In this document: in pieces, positions 11,624 to 21,207 of the stretch
Position numbering within the stretch: position 1 is the stretch's first letter
Layout: each line of letters begins with the position of its first letter
Assembly (NCBI GenBank): GCA_030247885.1
Contig: JAPDRO010000010.1
Span: forward strand, 434,001 to 498,000
Source: Taxawa tesnikishii (nom. ined.)
Taxonomy: Eukaryota; Ascomycota; Dothideomycetes; Dothideales
Length of the DNA stretch: 64,000 nucleotides
Reading direction: 5' to 3'
Made by a program: the position numbers and the translations under genes
Notes under the pieces: generated by a model
The model's input: only the letters and a program-made list of their open reading frames with translations
What the model was told of the DNA's origin: nothing
Databases searched by the model: none

Positions 11624-11892
11624 TATACAAGGAATAGGGGATCTGAGCCTCCTTCCCCAATGCTTCAATAGCTATGGCGGAGCAACCGACTCTAGCTTAG
11701 TACGGCTCATGCCCAGTCATAACCCCTATATGTGGATATGGTGCTGTTCTTGCTGCCTTGCGATAGCAGTTGATCGGTTCTGACTGACTATTGAGTATAT
11801 TGCACATGCTGTCAGGCAATCGGCCGTGATGATGTGACATCACCTACTAATCATCTTCCGTGTAGTTACCCTTGCATAGTACCACATCAAGC

Positions 11893-13395
11893 ATGGTGTC
11901 TGCGACGGATACTGATTCAGACGTTGTCGCCGGAGGAGCGGCGGAAGCTGCTTCTGAGCCCGTGCTAGCCATGATCTGGAAGGGTTACTTCTACCTGTCA
12001 TTGACCATACGGCCACTCGAACCTTTACTTGGGTGGCGCGTTGGGCGGGGCAAGAACTGGAGTACACACTCAACAGGACAAGTGGATCTTCTCCTCACAC
12101 GAGAAGCCAAAGATGGTGTTCATGGAAGTCACGCTTACATCACGTTCAATCGGTCGTCCGGAATGCTTGTACTCGAAGCACGCCACGCTAGGGATGGCGT
12201 AATGATAGGCTCTACCACGTTTACTAGCAAAGACCCTCCCCAAGCCTTGAACAGGCCGCCTATACTCATCCAAATTGGGAGACTCCAGTACCTCTTCGAG
12301 TACACTGTCCCTAGCCATCTGGAGGATAGATTCCGAGCAGCAAAGGAGAGTTACTTCAAGACAGAGTTGCGCGGCGCTCCGCCTCCTCATCCATTAACTT
12401 CCGCTACCCCTAGCGTGTCAGATGTTCGTGTGGGGGACTGGACATCACACGGCATATCCGGAATTGGCGGCACTTCCGTCGTTCATGCCGCGTCGCATTG
12501 TAGCGGGTCGATCGCTGCATTCAAGGCTTTGACGCGAGGACACCGCAGAGATGCAGAGGCCGTCGAAAGAGAAATTCAACTTTATGAGGATATCGCGCGG
12601 GTTCTGGAGCAACACAGCAATCGAGAGTACGTCATGCAACTCAAACAAGTTTTCTACGAACGAGAACGTGGTCGGAATTACGTTGATGGGACTATGGATC
12701 AAGTCCATCTCTTGTATATGCCCCTCGCTCAGGGTACCTTAGACGAACTTGTACTCAACAAAGGACTTCGGACCCCTTCTCGAGAAACGAAAGTGATCTT
12801 CCTTTACCAACTTTTACAAGGGCTCGACGCCCTTCATTCCACCTGCTGGCTTGACCGAGATATTAAGCCCCCGAACATTGGCATCGTCAGCATCGACCCG
12901 CCGAAAGCTGTTATCATTGACCTTGGTCAAGCCCGCTTCCTGGGTTCCCAATCGGGTTTCCCACCAAGACCAGGCACATGTGGAACGATTGGATATCTCG
13001 CACCGGAGCTCGAGAACACTGACTACAGTGAGGATAAGTTGTACGGGAAACCCATTGATGTATGGGCGCTTGGCTGCGTTGCATATCAGATGTTCCTTGG
13101 TCCGCATCCCTGGAGGGAGAAGAAGAATCAATGGAGGGAACCGGTGAACGAGGAGGGTATTGCCATTTACGAGCGTGCTTACCGCAGTCTGGAGACTTCG
13201 GTAGCTGGAAGTATCGAGTCCCTTCTTGCGGGTATGTTGACGGAAGCTCCGTGCTTTCGTAGTACAGTTGAGATGTGTTTGTCCCACCCACTTTTCTCGG
13301 CGATAAGGGCTATGGCACAGACAAACGAAATTGCTACAGGCAGGAAACGGGGCAGAGAGCAGTACGCTCAACAGTCAGTGGACCCAACTAGCTGA
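11893..13395 (+). CDS. FHA-domain protein kinase with altered catalytic loop
   Basis: Predicted Ser/Thr kinase of 500 residues, intronless. An FHA phosphothreonine-binding domain lies at about residues 30-110 (GWRVGRGKNW; HGSHAYITFN). The kinase domain spans about 170-470: a glycine loop (GISGIGGTS), the lysine in AAFKALTR, catalytic loop LDRDIKPPN, DLG in place of DFG, APELE, and VWALGCVAY. The catalytic Asp and Asn are kept, but the His of HRD is Asp. FHA plus kinase resembles the Rad53/Dun1 layout; fungal genomes carry expanded orphan sets of such genes, so checkpoint function should not be assumed. The ATG at 11893 is preferred; the frame upstream has only a TTG. A C-terminal KRGRE cluster may be a nuclear signal. 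Compare the second FHA-kinase at 58685-60473. Confidence 0.85.
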   Translation: MVSATDTDSDVVAGGAAEAASEPVLAMIWKGYFYLSLTIRPLEPLLGWRVGRGKNWSTHSTGQVDLLLTREAKDGVHGSHAYITFNRSSGMLVLEARHARDGVMIGSTTFTSKDPPQALNRPPILIQIGRLQYLFEYTVPSHLEDRFRAAKESYFKTELRGAPPPHPLTSATPSVSDVRVGDWTSHGISGIGGTSVVHAASHCSGSIAAFKALTRGHRRDAEAVEREIQLYEDIARVLEQHSNREYVMQLKQVFYERERGRNYVDGTMDQVHLLYMPLAQGTLDELVLNKGLRTPSRETKVIFLYQLLQGLDALHSTCWLDRDIKPPNIGIVSIDPPKAVIIDLGQARFLGSQSGFPPRPGTCGTIGYLAPELENTDYSEDKLYGKPIDVWALGCVAYQMFLGPHPWREKKNQWREPVNEEGIAIYERAYRSLETSVAGSIESLLAGMLTEAPCFRSTVEMCLSHPLFSAIRAMAQTNEIATGRKRGREQYAQQSVDPTS

Positions 13396-13877
13396 CAGCG
13401 ATTATAAAGTAACGGTCTTACAGTGCAGGCATGGAGAAGGCTCCGGGACCAGAACGCATCATCTCTGTAGCTGCGGCTAAACGCGAGGGTCGAGCTTATA
13501 CTGCCTACGCCTGATGAGTTGTACATATGTAAACCACGTGATGTTCTTTCCGCCTCATAAAGGATGAAAGTCGGCGGGTCGTACCAACGTAAACCACGAG
13601 GAAGTTAGCCATGCAGTGAAGCTCTTGTGAAAGGAGCACTGCATACATCACCACCTTCCCCGGCTCAGTCTCTTGTAGTCAAATCAAGCAGTGTGGCGTT
13701 GTTATCGCGGCGGCAAATCGCCCCTTCCGTTTGAGAGACGAGCGGCTGTCCGTCCAGAGACGCTTCGAACAGCATCCGGATCATATACCTTCTACACATA
13801 TATGATAGAGCACATAGTGAACGTGCGATTATGGCTAAGCTCACAGTTCCTGATTGCAACTATTCATGAACTAGGTG

Positions 13878-14690
13878 CTATGATTCGTCTTGTGGGAAAT
13901 ACAGTGCTTCGATGTACCTCTTCTCCGCCATCAAATCGCCTCTCAATCGCGCGGAAGCTCTTTCGATCCCCTCGCCTTGACGATACTCACCCCAGTCAGT
14001 GTAGGTAGAGACCCACGTGCCTGGGAGCGTGGATTGCTAAGTTTGCGGAGTGCAGCCCTCAGGTCTCGAACGCTACGGACGTGCTCGACAGATAACGTAG
14101 TTGCCGGGGTAGTTGATCAGCCTGGGTAGTTGATCAGTAGCCTTGATTAGGTTTAGTTTATCCTTAAACGAGCTAGCCAATAAGCTCTATCACGCTTGAA
14201 ACTGCCTATAACGGTTAACTGATCAACTACCCAGGCTGATCAACTACCCCGGCAACTACGTTAGAACATGATGGATCTCATGAAGGGGAGCATACGCGAT
14301 GCTTCCGTACATTCCAACACTGCGAATCATCTTAGTCCGGTTGTATGAGTAAGAGGCATTGACCGCCTGGAGAACCTGCACGTTCCTTGCAAAGACTCGG
14401 CGGGCTGAGGCGTTGGGCGTGACAGACAAGCGGTTGGGTCCCGCAAGAGGCGGGTTGAATCCTGGTGTTTCGAAAGAAAGGGACCGAATGTCACCAGTGC
14501 AGGTGATCCAGCAAAGCTGCGGCACCAATGCCTGGTGGGAGATGTCGCGCTCTACCATGTGGAGGATGTGGGCCATTGCACGTCTCATATATCTTGGCTG
14601 GAGTTCGCCGATTGCGCTATCTGAGAGTGACATGACGCAGAAGCCGCACCCTCGTCCGCACGTGCGGGGTTCGTACGTCCTTGGAGCCAT
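13878..14690 (-). pseudogene. hypothetical gene interrupted by MITE C
   Basis: The ATG at 14690 opens a natural frame (CGRGCGFCV near the N-terminus, later FETPGFNPPLAGPNRLSVTP) that runs to SIAYAPLHEIHHVL. It is cut there by MITE C, whose end supplies a premature stop. Removing the MITE and one TA restores the frame: SVEHVRSVRDLRAALRKLSN and on to a GTGAGT donor at 13990, an intron to 13920, and a last exon RYIEALYFPQDES ending at 13878. About 205 residues before insertion. No domain is recognised. The extra 169 bases shift the frame, so the present gene is almost surely null for its C-terminal third. Confidence 0.6.
14095..14261. mobile_element. MITE C, 167 bases
   Basis: Ends ACGTAGTTGCCGGGG on both sides, nearly perfect inverted repeats of about 40 bases, flanked by TA at 14093-14094 and 14262-14263. 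Each end has two copies of GGGTAGTTGATCAG spaced 17 bases. It is inserted in a minus-strand coding exon. Confidence 0.92.
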
Positions 14691-14988
14691 AGTGGGTGTT
14701 GTAACAGTAAGACATCTCTACCACTACTATATACATGCTACGGCTTCGATGCTATCGCAAAAGCGGAGGCCGCCTGTACGGCTGTTGCCAGGCCTTGAAG
14801 AAGGACCACAAGTCCCGGCTCTGCGCCGCAGGCGCTTAAGTGACCGAGCCTGCGATCCCGGAAATGGGCACGGGCAAAGGACGGGATCTGGGATTCGGGC
14901 GCCCTCGACGAGATAGGGACAAGCGGAATTGCTCTATCAAATAAAAAGTCAAACCCATTCACGACTGCTTGGCTGTATCGACATCGAG

Positions 14989-15580
14989 ATGGCGCTTGCT
15001 ATCTCTGTATTCTTTGCTGTTAACAATCGACACTTCCGGTACGAGCGCGATATCTCGATCAACGACTTTCTATCAGAGGTGTCACGCCGAATAAGCAGCG
15101 TCCGCGGATACTTCGGCCAAAGGATCCACTTAGCTGGGACAACGACGGAGTCTCCAACTAAGCCAGAGATGCGCATGAGGATGAAGTCGGATCTGCTACG
15201 GCCGGATCCAGGCCAAGACTACTATGCGGTGCTCAATCCATCTCAAGTGGAGGAACAGACAGCGGACGATTCCGACAGTGAGCTACTTCGATATGAGGCT
15301 CTGGCACACCAGATGCGGCTATCCTCGGAAAGGTCCTCTCTAAGAAGCATTGAAGGATGTAAGTGATGCCTGTGCTATGTCTCAGATTATGCAATACTGA
15401 CGTGATGTAACAATAGAAGATAGAGCCGGTAGTAGCTACGTTCGAGAGCAAACGAAGGTGGCGTTGCGATGCGCAGTTTCCAGATACGTACAATGGGATC
15501 GCATATGTTCGAGCGCAAATCTGCAAAAACCTCCTCAACTAGGTTTCAGGGTTTGCCAATGGTACCTTCGGCACCAATAG
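14989..15580 (+). CDS. hypothetical protein, one intron
   Basis: Exon 1 14989-15358, intron 15359-15419 (GTAAGT to AAG), exon 2 15420-15580; 176 residues in phase. The N-terminus is mildly hydrophobic (MALAISVFFAVNN), too short and polar for a sure signal peptide. A basic helical region follows, then an acidic stretch (EEQTADDSDSELL). Exon 2 is basic and Trp/Tyr-containing, ending QWYLRHQ. The acceptor three bases earlier would create a stop, so the later AG was chosen. An upstream exon is possible because the frame stays open before the ATG. The 3' end overlaps the convergent gene on the other strand by 42 bases. No family recognised. Confidence 0.55.
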
Positions 15581-16291
15581 GGAAATGCCAAAGCTACCCT
15601 CCACTGCAAAGCAACCAATCTCATCGTCGTTGACGTACGTTCGCACTACTACCTTTTCACAGTCGCTAGCAAGTTCTTCAGTCCTAAACATCTCTTGAGT
15701 GCACAACACTCCAAGTCCCTCCTCAAGCCCCTTGATGCCTTCGGCGCGTTCGTCCTTACTTGCCGTTATAGAACTGTCGCAATCGGTTCTGTCAAGATTG
15801 ACGCAGTCGGGATCAGTGCTGTCGGGGTTGGTCCTGTCGGACGCTGTGTGCCATTCTTCAAGGAACTGATGAGAGCAGGTCGCCGTTGCTGGTTTCATCG
15901 TAGGTGGGGCGGCTGAGAGCCTTCGAAACGGTGTTTCGAACAGCTGCGGCAGTTCCATTGAGGATGGTGTTGACTGCGACGGCGCAAGTGAAGCTTGGAC
16001 ACCGTTGGACGGTACTGATACGGCCAATTGCTCAATGCTTGCTGCTTGAACATCTTGCGAGTGCTGACGTTTCGTTGGTGTAGCTTGTATCTGCTGTGGT
16101 ATGTAGCCTATTGCAGTGGTTTGTTGATCTTGGCTTGTGTGCATAGAGGAGTGTCCGGCGCATGCGAATGAGAGTCGGTCTCTTCTTGCTCTGCAGCATC
16201 GAAAGAAGGTGAACAAGGTGAACAAGGTGAACAAGGTGAACAAGGGAAGTACGGCAGTTCCTCTACCACTGCTAGAGAGCCGTTCTATCAT
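15539..16291 (-). CDS. hypothetical protein with low-complexity N-terminus
   Basis: 250 residues from the ATG at 16291. Near the N-terminus a 9-base tandem repeat encodes a hydrophobic LFT-LFT-LFT stretch, long enough for a membrane segment. The rest is Gln/Ser/Pro/Thr-rich, followed by an Asp-rich stretch (SDRTNPDSTDPDCVNLDR) and a compact end (KVVVRTYVNDDEIGCFAVEG). An ATG at 16144 (MHTSQDQQTT) would skip the repeat and is an equally good start. No known domain. It ends convergent with, and overlapping, the gene at 14989-15580. Confidence 0.5.
   Translation of the reverse strand: MIERLSSSGRGTAVLPLFTLFTLFTLFTFFRCCRARRDRLSFACAGHSSMHTSQDQQTTAIGYIPQQIQATPTKRQHSQDVQAASIEQLAVSVPSNGVQASLAPSQSTPSSMELPQLFETPFRRLSAAPPTMKPATATCSHQFLEEWHTASDRTNPDSTDPDCVNLDRTDCDSSITASKDERAEGIKGLEEGLGVLCTQEMFRTEELASDCEKVVVRTYVNDDEIGCFAVEGSFGISLLVPKVPLANPET
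16208..16243. repeat. 9-base tandem repeat, four units
   Basis: Four exact copies of GGTGAACAA. On the minus strand it lies in frame and encodes a Leu-Phe-Thr repeat. Copy number changes would stay in frame. Confidence 0.9.
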
Positions 16292-16595
16292 GTGGTAGTG
16301 CTGGTCACGTAAACGTCGGTATCGAATCAGCAAGCAGCCCCTTGGACGCGTCTCTGCAGATAGCTATTGACCGCACCCAAGTAGCTGGCAGAGCCACACA
16401 CAGCTCGCGGTGACTGCGACCGCAGATTGCCATGCCTTGCAAGCACAACACTGATGCTAGGCACCAATTCAGCCTCACCGCGGACCAATCAATAGGCATC
16501 CCTGGCTGCGTTAGCGCCGGCGCTTGCTCAGTGCCCTTCTTCCCCTTCTTCCCCTTTGCTCCCCCTTGTTTCACCTTGTTCCTCGTCTGAATGCA

Positions 16596-17233
16596 ATGCC
16601 GGTCGTCAAGAGCGGCAAAAGCCCACGCCGTCCGCGCCCAAGTCGTCCGAACGGCGACGATTGGATGGAAGATTCGCGTGAAAAGATTCAAAAATCTGCT
16701 GGCGAAGTGAAAGATGGAGGCTTCACGCACAAGAACTATTTCATGCTCAGTAGCATAGAGCGCGGTTTCGGATCCCCCAAAGGGACAGACGAGCGATCCG
16801 GCAGACCCTGGAAAGCATACAAAGTGACTATGGACCTGAGATAGCGGTACTCCTGGCTGCCAGCTTAGGATATACTGGGCTCAAAGAGATCACCCGTTCC
16901 AGACGTGCTAGCTTAGCAAGATTTATCAAGGAGCACAAGGCCACCTTGATGTCAGACAGGCTCAAGAAAATCACGCATGAGCAAAATTTACCCTGGGACG
17001 GACACAGCCATAGTCTGGTCCCCAACGTACAGGAGGCTAGTTCAACCCAGTACGAGCAGGACCAAGGCCAAAGGTCTGATACGCCGAAGGCGGATCCGAA
17101 CCAAAACGGACTTGCGCAGGAGGCAGTTTCAGCCCAGGACAGGCTCGCGCAGAGCAAAGATGCTCCAGACCCGGACCAGAGCTCCACTCAGAAGCCAAGT
17201 ACTGCGAGAATTGACCGTGACGTAGATCGTTGA
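16596..17233 (+). CDS. hypothetical protein, one frame break at a C run
   Basis: About 212 residues if one base is restored at the C run 16774-16778. Before it the frame reads MPVVKSGKSPRRPRPSRPNG and on to NYFMLSSIERGFGSP. After it, IRQTLESIQSDYGPEIAVLL continues with no further break to a Gln/Asp/Ser-rich tail ending at 17233. Both halves have natural composition and abut exactly, so I regard them as one gene. The basic N-terminus may be a nuclear signal. A short intron around the break was considered but would be only about 30 bases. No domain is recognised. Confidence 0.55.
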
Positions 17234-17255
17234 CTGACTTCAGTGCAGGGGTGTG

Positions 17256-17576
17256 ATGACTGGTAGGGTCAGTGCTCGTTGCATTGTTCCGCTACTTGAA
17301 GCACTAGGGGACTATCAACTCAGCTTTAGCTGCCCCATGGATCTAGTCGGGAATGCACGCATCACAGGAGAGGTGGAGGAGTCAGGCGCGTTTGGAGAGC
17401 ATGCCGGCCACCTCAACCTCGAATTAGGAGTGCGCTTGTTTTACGTGATGTTAGCCGCCAACAATCGAAACAACACCCCGGATCAGATAGTTGCTTGGGA
17501 AGATCCACCACATGAGCAGAAAGACCCGATTTCCGATCTTACGTATCCGATCAGTGGCGGCACCGGAAATCTCTGA
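17256..17576 (+). CDS. hypothetical protein
   Basis: 106 residues from the ATG at 17256, starting 22 bases after the previous gene ends. It reads VPLLEALGDYQLSFSCPMDL, then GAFGEHAGHLNLELGVRLFY, with an acidic end. Natural composition and no signal peptide. The tight spacing suggests it may be a further exon of the gene upstream, joined by a splice or frame change I could not define. Convergent with the minus frame at 17551. Confidence 0.4.
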   Translation: MTGRVSARCIVPLLEALGDYQLSFSCPMDLVGNARITGEVEESGAFGEHAGHLNLELGVRLFYVMLAANNRNNTPDQIVAWEDPPHEQKDPISDLTYPISGGTGNL

Positions 17577-17929
17577 CCGAGGGTTTGCCAAGCAGCATAC
17601 AACCCTCGCCTTCACGAATGATGACAATGACATAACCACTTCTTCCCATACCCGTAGGAACATTGCGTATCTTCTTCCCGAGTACCCTAACCGCCCCATC
17701 CTCGCTATGTGTCTTAACAAGCATGGCACGTATTGAGGGATCTGCTGTCTCCAACGGACCTCCTACTCTTTCTGGACCGACCGTGACTTCTTTCCCGAGC
17801 TGTTGGTTCGTCAAAGCTGTAGGTAGGTAGATCATCTCTATATCGCACCAGTCTGCTAACACGCTCTTCAAGTTTGTGGTCGTCGGTTGCGATGGCGTCT
17901 TCGAGCGGGAATTCGGAGGGGTCATCCAT
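17551..17929 (-). CDS. hypothetical protein, probable frame break
   Basis: Two overlapping ATGs (17929 and 17925) open different frames. The first is natural for about 20 codons (MDDPSEFPLEDAIATDDHKL). The second is natural from about 17860 on: ADWCDIEMIYLPTALTNQQL, then VLGKKIRNVPTGMGRSGYVI, to the stop at 17551. The real protein probably begins with the first and continues in the second, which needs a one-base change. About 125 residues. No domain recognised. Confidence 0.4.
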
Positions 17930-18796
17930 TGTCAGAGTCGAATTGATGTTCAGTCAGGAGATGGTTTTGGACGTTTGCTCTACTTGATGCCACATCTCAT
18001 GTTAGCACCTCTCTTGCGATATGCAGCCAGTGGAGACTTACTACAAGCAATCTTTATCTAGGTTGATGAGTGATCCAGGGAGCAACAACTAGGGACCAGC
18101 GTGCTTCTGCATACTCTTCGAAGCTTGTTCAGCTAGCAGACTCGTGCGAATTATGCCGTGAGGCTATGCCAGCGGATGCCTTGCCTTTGGTTGACACATC
18201 TAGTTGACACGCACGCTTGCCTGCTCGGTGAGCTGGCAATCTCCCGAGCCGAAAGTGCTGGGGATATGACCGTGTCGGTCGCCCGCTCGACATTTTGTAT
18301 CGATTGCATAATGGGTGGGAGTTCACTGCGAGGCTTTCGTTGAATTGGTCCCAATACAGGTAATATGACAAAGTTCGGAAGGACAGATGAGAACCGAAGA
18401 AACCGACCAAAAAGGTCTGCCGCGTGGAAGAAGTGGCGCTGACTGCCTTGAACGTGTGTGCAAGAGTGCGAACTTTCAACGTTGTGAGAAGTCGTTTGCA
18501 AAAAGCCAGGGAGATCTCGTTTCTCAACGTTGTTCCTCGGTCGAGCCGCTTAGTTAGCGGACAATTGCAAAAGCACGTGATCGGACGTGTCTTGCCTCCA
18601 CAATCTTGCCGTCCCTGACTGCCTTGACCGATTTGCCGTGTCGCGAGCAACTCAAGAGTTCGACCCTCTGCGGGAATTCAGAATATTTGCTAATTCTGCA
18701 TTTCCGATGTTCGTCCGGTGAGAAGTTGTGCATGCCGACACCGCGTGTATCATCATTTCCGAGCAACCGCACGACGTGCTATGAAGACGGGGGTAG
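17930..18796. other. about 870 bases without a supported gene
   Basis: Overlapping open frames exist on both strands (minus 18129-18650, plus 18424-18618), but none shows a domain or clear exon structure. The plus strand may hold the decayed 5' part of the kinase remnant that follows. Confidence 0.35.
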
Positions 18797-19105
18797 ATGA
18801 GGTTCGATCAATTACCTCGAGGCGACCTCCTGGATCTCATCTCCGTGAGAGTACCATTCAGTTCCTATAGCATGACGAAAAAAAGGTGTAGTGATGCGCA
18901 CGAGGCGCTACCTTGTCCACGACCATCCAGTAGCGTGTCTTGCAGCGCAATCGCCGCCGTCCTTGGCACAGAGAGTTTCGTCGTGGACCATCATACACTT
19001 TCACGAACCCCCATCCTGGTCAATACCATCGAGCTTCGCAACGTCGTGGTCTCAGACAACGTCTTTCTCAAGATAGCAGACTTCGGCCGATGTTCATTCT
19101 TGTAG
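18797..19105 (+). pseudogene. protein kinase remnant
   Basis: The frame contains a recognisable piece of a kinase. FDQLPRGDLLDLI resembles the hinge and helix D. IELRNVVVSDNVFLKIADFG matches the end of the catalytic loop and the DFG magnesium motif. The HRD residues expected just before are replaced (ILVNTIEL), and helix E is out of frame. It stops soon after DFGRC. Bases 19106-19800 show no readable C-lobe beyond scattered fragments. Read as a decayed host kinase gene. Confidence 0.55.
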
Positions 19106-19826
19106 GTTTCATTAGGCGCTAGCCCATCTACCACGGTTCACAACCGACAATCCCATCGACAAACAAGGCAAAGTCAGATATTACCGATCATGACCGACAA
19201 GGGCGTACAACGAGAACAATCCACCCTTGCCGCGATCACGGCATGGAAGGATCCGGTCGTGGCTGCCCGCTTTACTTTAGGGTGTTGGATCCTTCCTTTT
19301 CGAACATCGGCTTTCGGACAGCACTTTCTGGTGGCTTCTGGCTAGATGTGGGGTATGTGTGGCTCGAAGCTCGAGATTATCCCTGTTGGTGGCCCGCGTC
19401 CCAAGGTAAGGCTTCTTTAGCATCACTCATCGTGATGTGAACGGATGGCTTATTGGACTCCAGGCCATTCAGGCATGTTTCGCACTGCGCCCTACGCATG
19501 TAGCACTGTTGGGATCGCTTACCCACTAGCGAGGATATGTTCACGCCTACCACTAGATCTACTAGCGCGACGTCCCGCCGTCCCGCTTGATACGGACTGG
19601 TTTGGGTGGTGTAGGCATGTCCTTTCGGATGTAAGCTTTTCTGAGTACGCACTCGGCGCCTAGCAGGATGTACCGAGCCGGCACAAATGCTCCTTGGTTC
19701 GTAGATATAGTCTTCTCTGGCCATCTCCTCGTTCACACTCTACAACTACCGTGAAATGGATCTCCCATTTGAGCCGGCGCAGTCACTCCCCTTGACATAT
19801 CGGTAGGTTTGAGCAACTTCCATGCA
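19106..19826. other. about 720 bases without a supported gene
   Basis: Presumably the decayed remainder of the kinase above plus the promoter of the next gene. Short frames only; no repeats noticed. Confidence 0.35.
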
Positions 19827-20591
19827 ATGCTTGCACTAAAACCATCCAGCACTGAGCCCGATCAGTGCCACTGCCGCAACTTGATTCCGAAAGCCCTTCG
19901 CGGAGCATACGCTCTGGATTTACGTTGGGACCCACACGAGGGTGACTACCCTTATCGTGTTCGTTACCATATGTTACTTCTCTCAAATCGCGAGTATCAA
20001 TCACTTGCAGGATACCTCACGTCCCCGCAAGGGCTCGAACGAGTGAAGCACACCTCTTATCAACAGACCGGCCAGGTGCTTGTGGAGATCGCAGACAAAC
20101 GTGTACCCCCAGAGCACCTTCTATGCGAGGGTGTTACGTATGAGATGTTGCTCGAGACCATCGCAATGCAAGGAGCAAGGGCACCCGACACTTCGTACAA
20201 GCACAAGGTCGAGCCCGTCGGACCTTGCCAATTCATTTCGGAGAACGAACAAGCAACCCTTTCTATCTCCCCCAACATCTCTAGCAGCAAGCAGCGCCCG
20301 TTCCAGCGAAGAAATGCCCCCAGCGGCAGCAGAGCTCTCCCGTATTCCAGGAAGGTAGTGCCCAGGTACACTCAAAACGACAAGCATCTATTGTTTGTGC
20401 AGATAATGAGATGGATCATGTCATCAGCTACAAGCGCGCACGATATGAGGGTTGTGGAGATGATCAAGAGAATCTGCTATCTGACACAGAGGTGGCAACC
20501 CCAAGCAGTAGAGATGGAGCGCCGGACGTCTCTTAGCATGCACACTCAGACTCTCATGCAGCATAACCATCTGTTTTCTCGCAGTGACTAG
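19827..20591 (+). CDS. hypothetical protein
   Basis: 254 residues from the ATG at 19827; the open frame begins six codons earlier at a TTG. A conserved-looking core reads RGAYALDLRWDPHEGDYPYR and RYHMLLLSNREYQSLAGYL. A basic, Ser-rich middle is followed by a helical C-terminus (LFVQIMRWIMSSATSAHDMR). No signal peptide or membrane segment. Upstream exons are possible. I do not recognise the family. Confidence 0.55.
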   Translation: MLALKPSSTEPDQCHCRNLIPKALRGAYALDLRWDPHEGDYPYRVRYHMLLLSNREYQSLAGYLTSPQGLERVKHTSYQQTGQVLVEIADKRVPPEHLLCEGVTYEMLLETIAMQGARAPDTSYKHKVEPVGPCQFISENEQATLSISPNISSSKQRPFQRRNAPSGSRALPYSRKVVPRYTQNDKHLLFVQIMRWIMSSATSAHDMRVVEMIKRICYLTQRWQPQAVEMERRTSLSMHTQTLMQHNHLFSRSD

Positions 20592-20734
20592 ACTACGACC
20601 ATCACTTCACATGTTCTGCCGTGTTTAGAATGCTGCACAAGATTCCATCATAGTATTGCGGTGGTTCATCTTCACTATTTCCTGGGTTTGACCTGATTAC
20701 GAGGATACAGAATCACGGGAGCCTTGCAGTCCCC

Positions 20735-21007
20735 TTAGTGATGGCGTAGGTATGTGCTTTCTAGATGATGAAGGTGCACCTCGAGACCAACCGCACTCCC
20801 TCTCGTAGTGCCATTCCCTTCCAACAACAGCAAGCATCTGTGATTACCAAATGAGGTTTTCGTCTGGTCTACGTAATCATGGGTGATATTTGTTGGGCAA
20901 CGTTTCCGTGTGTTGGCGTACCATTGAAGCCGGTTTTTGACGGTATGACGAACATGACCCCAACTGAAATGAACTTCTTTGTAATCGCACATTGCTGAGA
21001 TATTCAT
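20735..21007 (-). CDS. small Cys/His-containing protein
   Basis: 90 residues from the ATG at 21007. The pattern MCDYKEVHFSWGHVRHTVKN, then RCPTNITHDYV, resembles a small fungal orphan family with a Cys/His pattern shaped like a zinc site (family recalled from memory; zinc binding is inference). The C-terminus is Leu/Gly-rich and then His-rich. No signal peptide. An isolated gene between two others with ordinary spacing. Confidence 0.5.
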   Translation of the reverse strand: MNISAMCDYKEVHFSWGHVRHTVKNRLQWYANTRKRCPTNITHDYVDQTKTSFGNHRCLLLLEGNGTTRGSAVGLEVHLHHLESTYLRHH

Positions 21008-21207
21008 GCCTGCAGGTGCAATGGACGACCTCTCCTTGTGTTTTCTTCTGGAGGCCAAAGGCAAATGAATGGGTCACTCAAGAACAAGAAACCCGCCTGC
21101 ATTAGCTCCCTACGGTGACAATACTGAGGACAAAAGGATACTGATACTCGCAATAACGAAACAAGGAATGAACATCGTCAACCTCCCTGTCCCTAGTGTG
21201 CAGCTCA

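Larger units (their letters stand above)
10964..11663 (+). pseudogene. small hypothetical gene split by two MITEs
   Basis: Exon 1 (ATG at 10964 to 11167, 68 codons) is acidic and polar and ends HHQQFVEYDTCQ. A GTGGGT donor follows. An acceptor ending GGAGAG near 11222 would give exon 2 reading YVSVLNRQSGCFKLLLYTDR. That exon is cut at a TA (11289-11290) by a pair of MITEs. Removing both with their extra TAs lets the frame run on as IFTRNRGSEPPSPMLQ to a stop near 11663. About 105 residues before insertion. No known domain. An acceptor at 11213 would instead end the protein after five more codons, so the intact structure is inferred. Confidence 0.45.

Noticed and set aside
16305-16730. Minus-strand frame of 141 codons with a KGKKGKKG stretch
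   Set aside because: No ATG with natural sequence, and it overlaps the better-supported plus gene at 16596. The Lys/Gly stretch comes from a simple CT-rich repeat.
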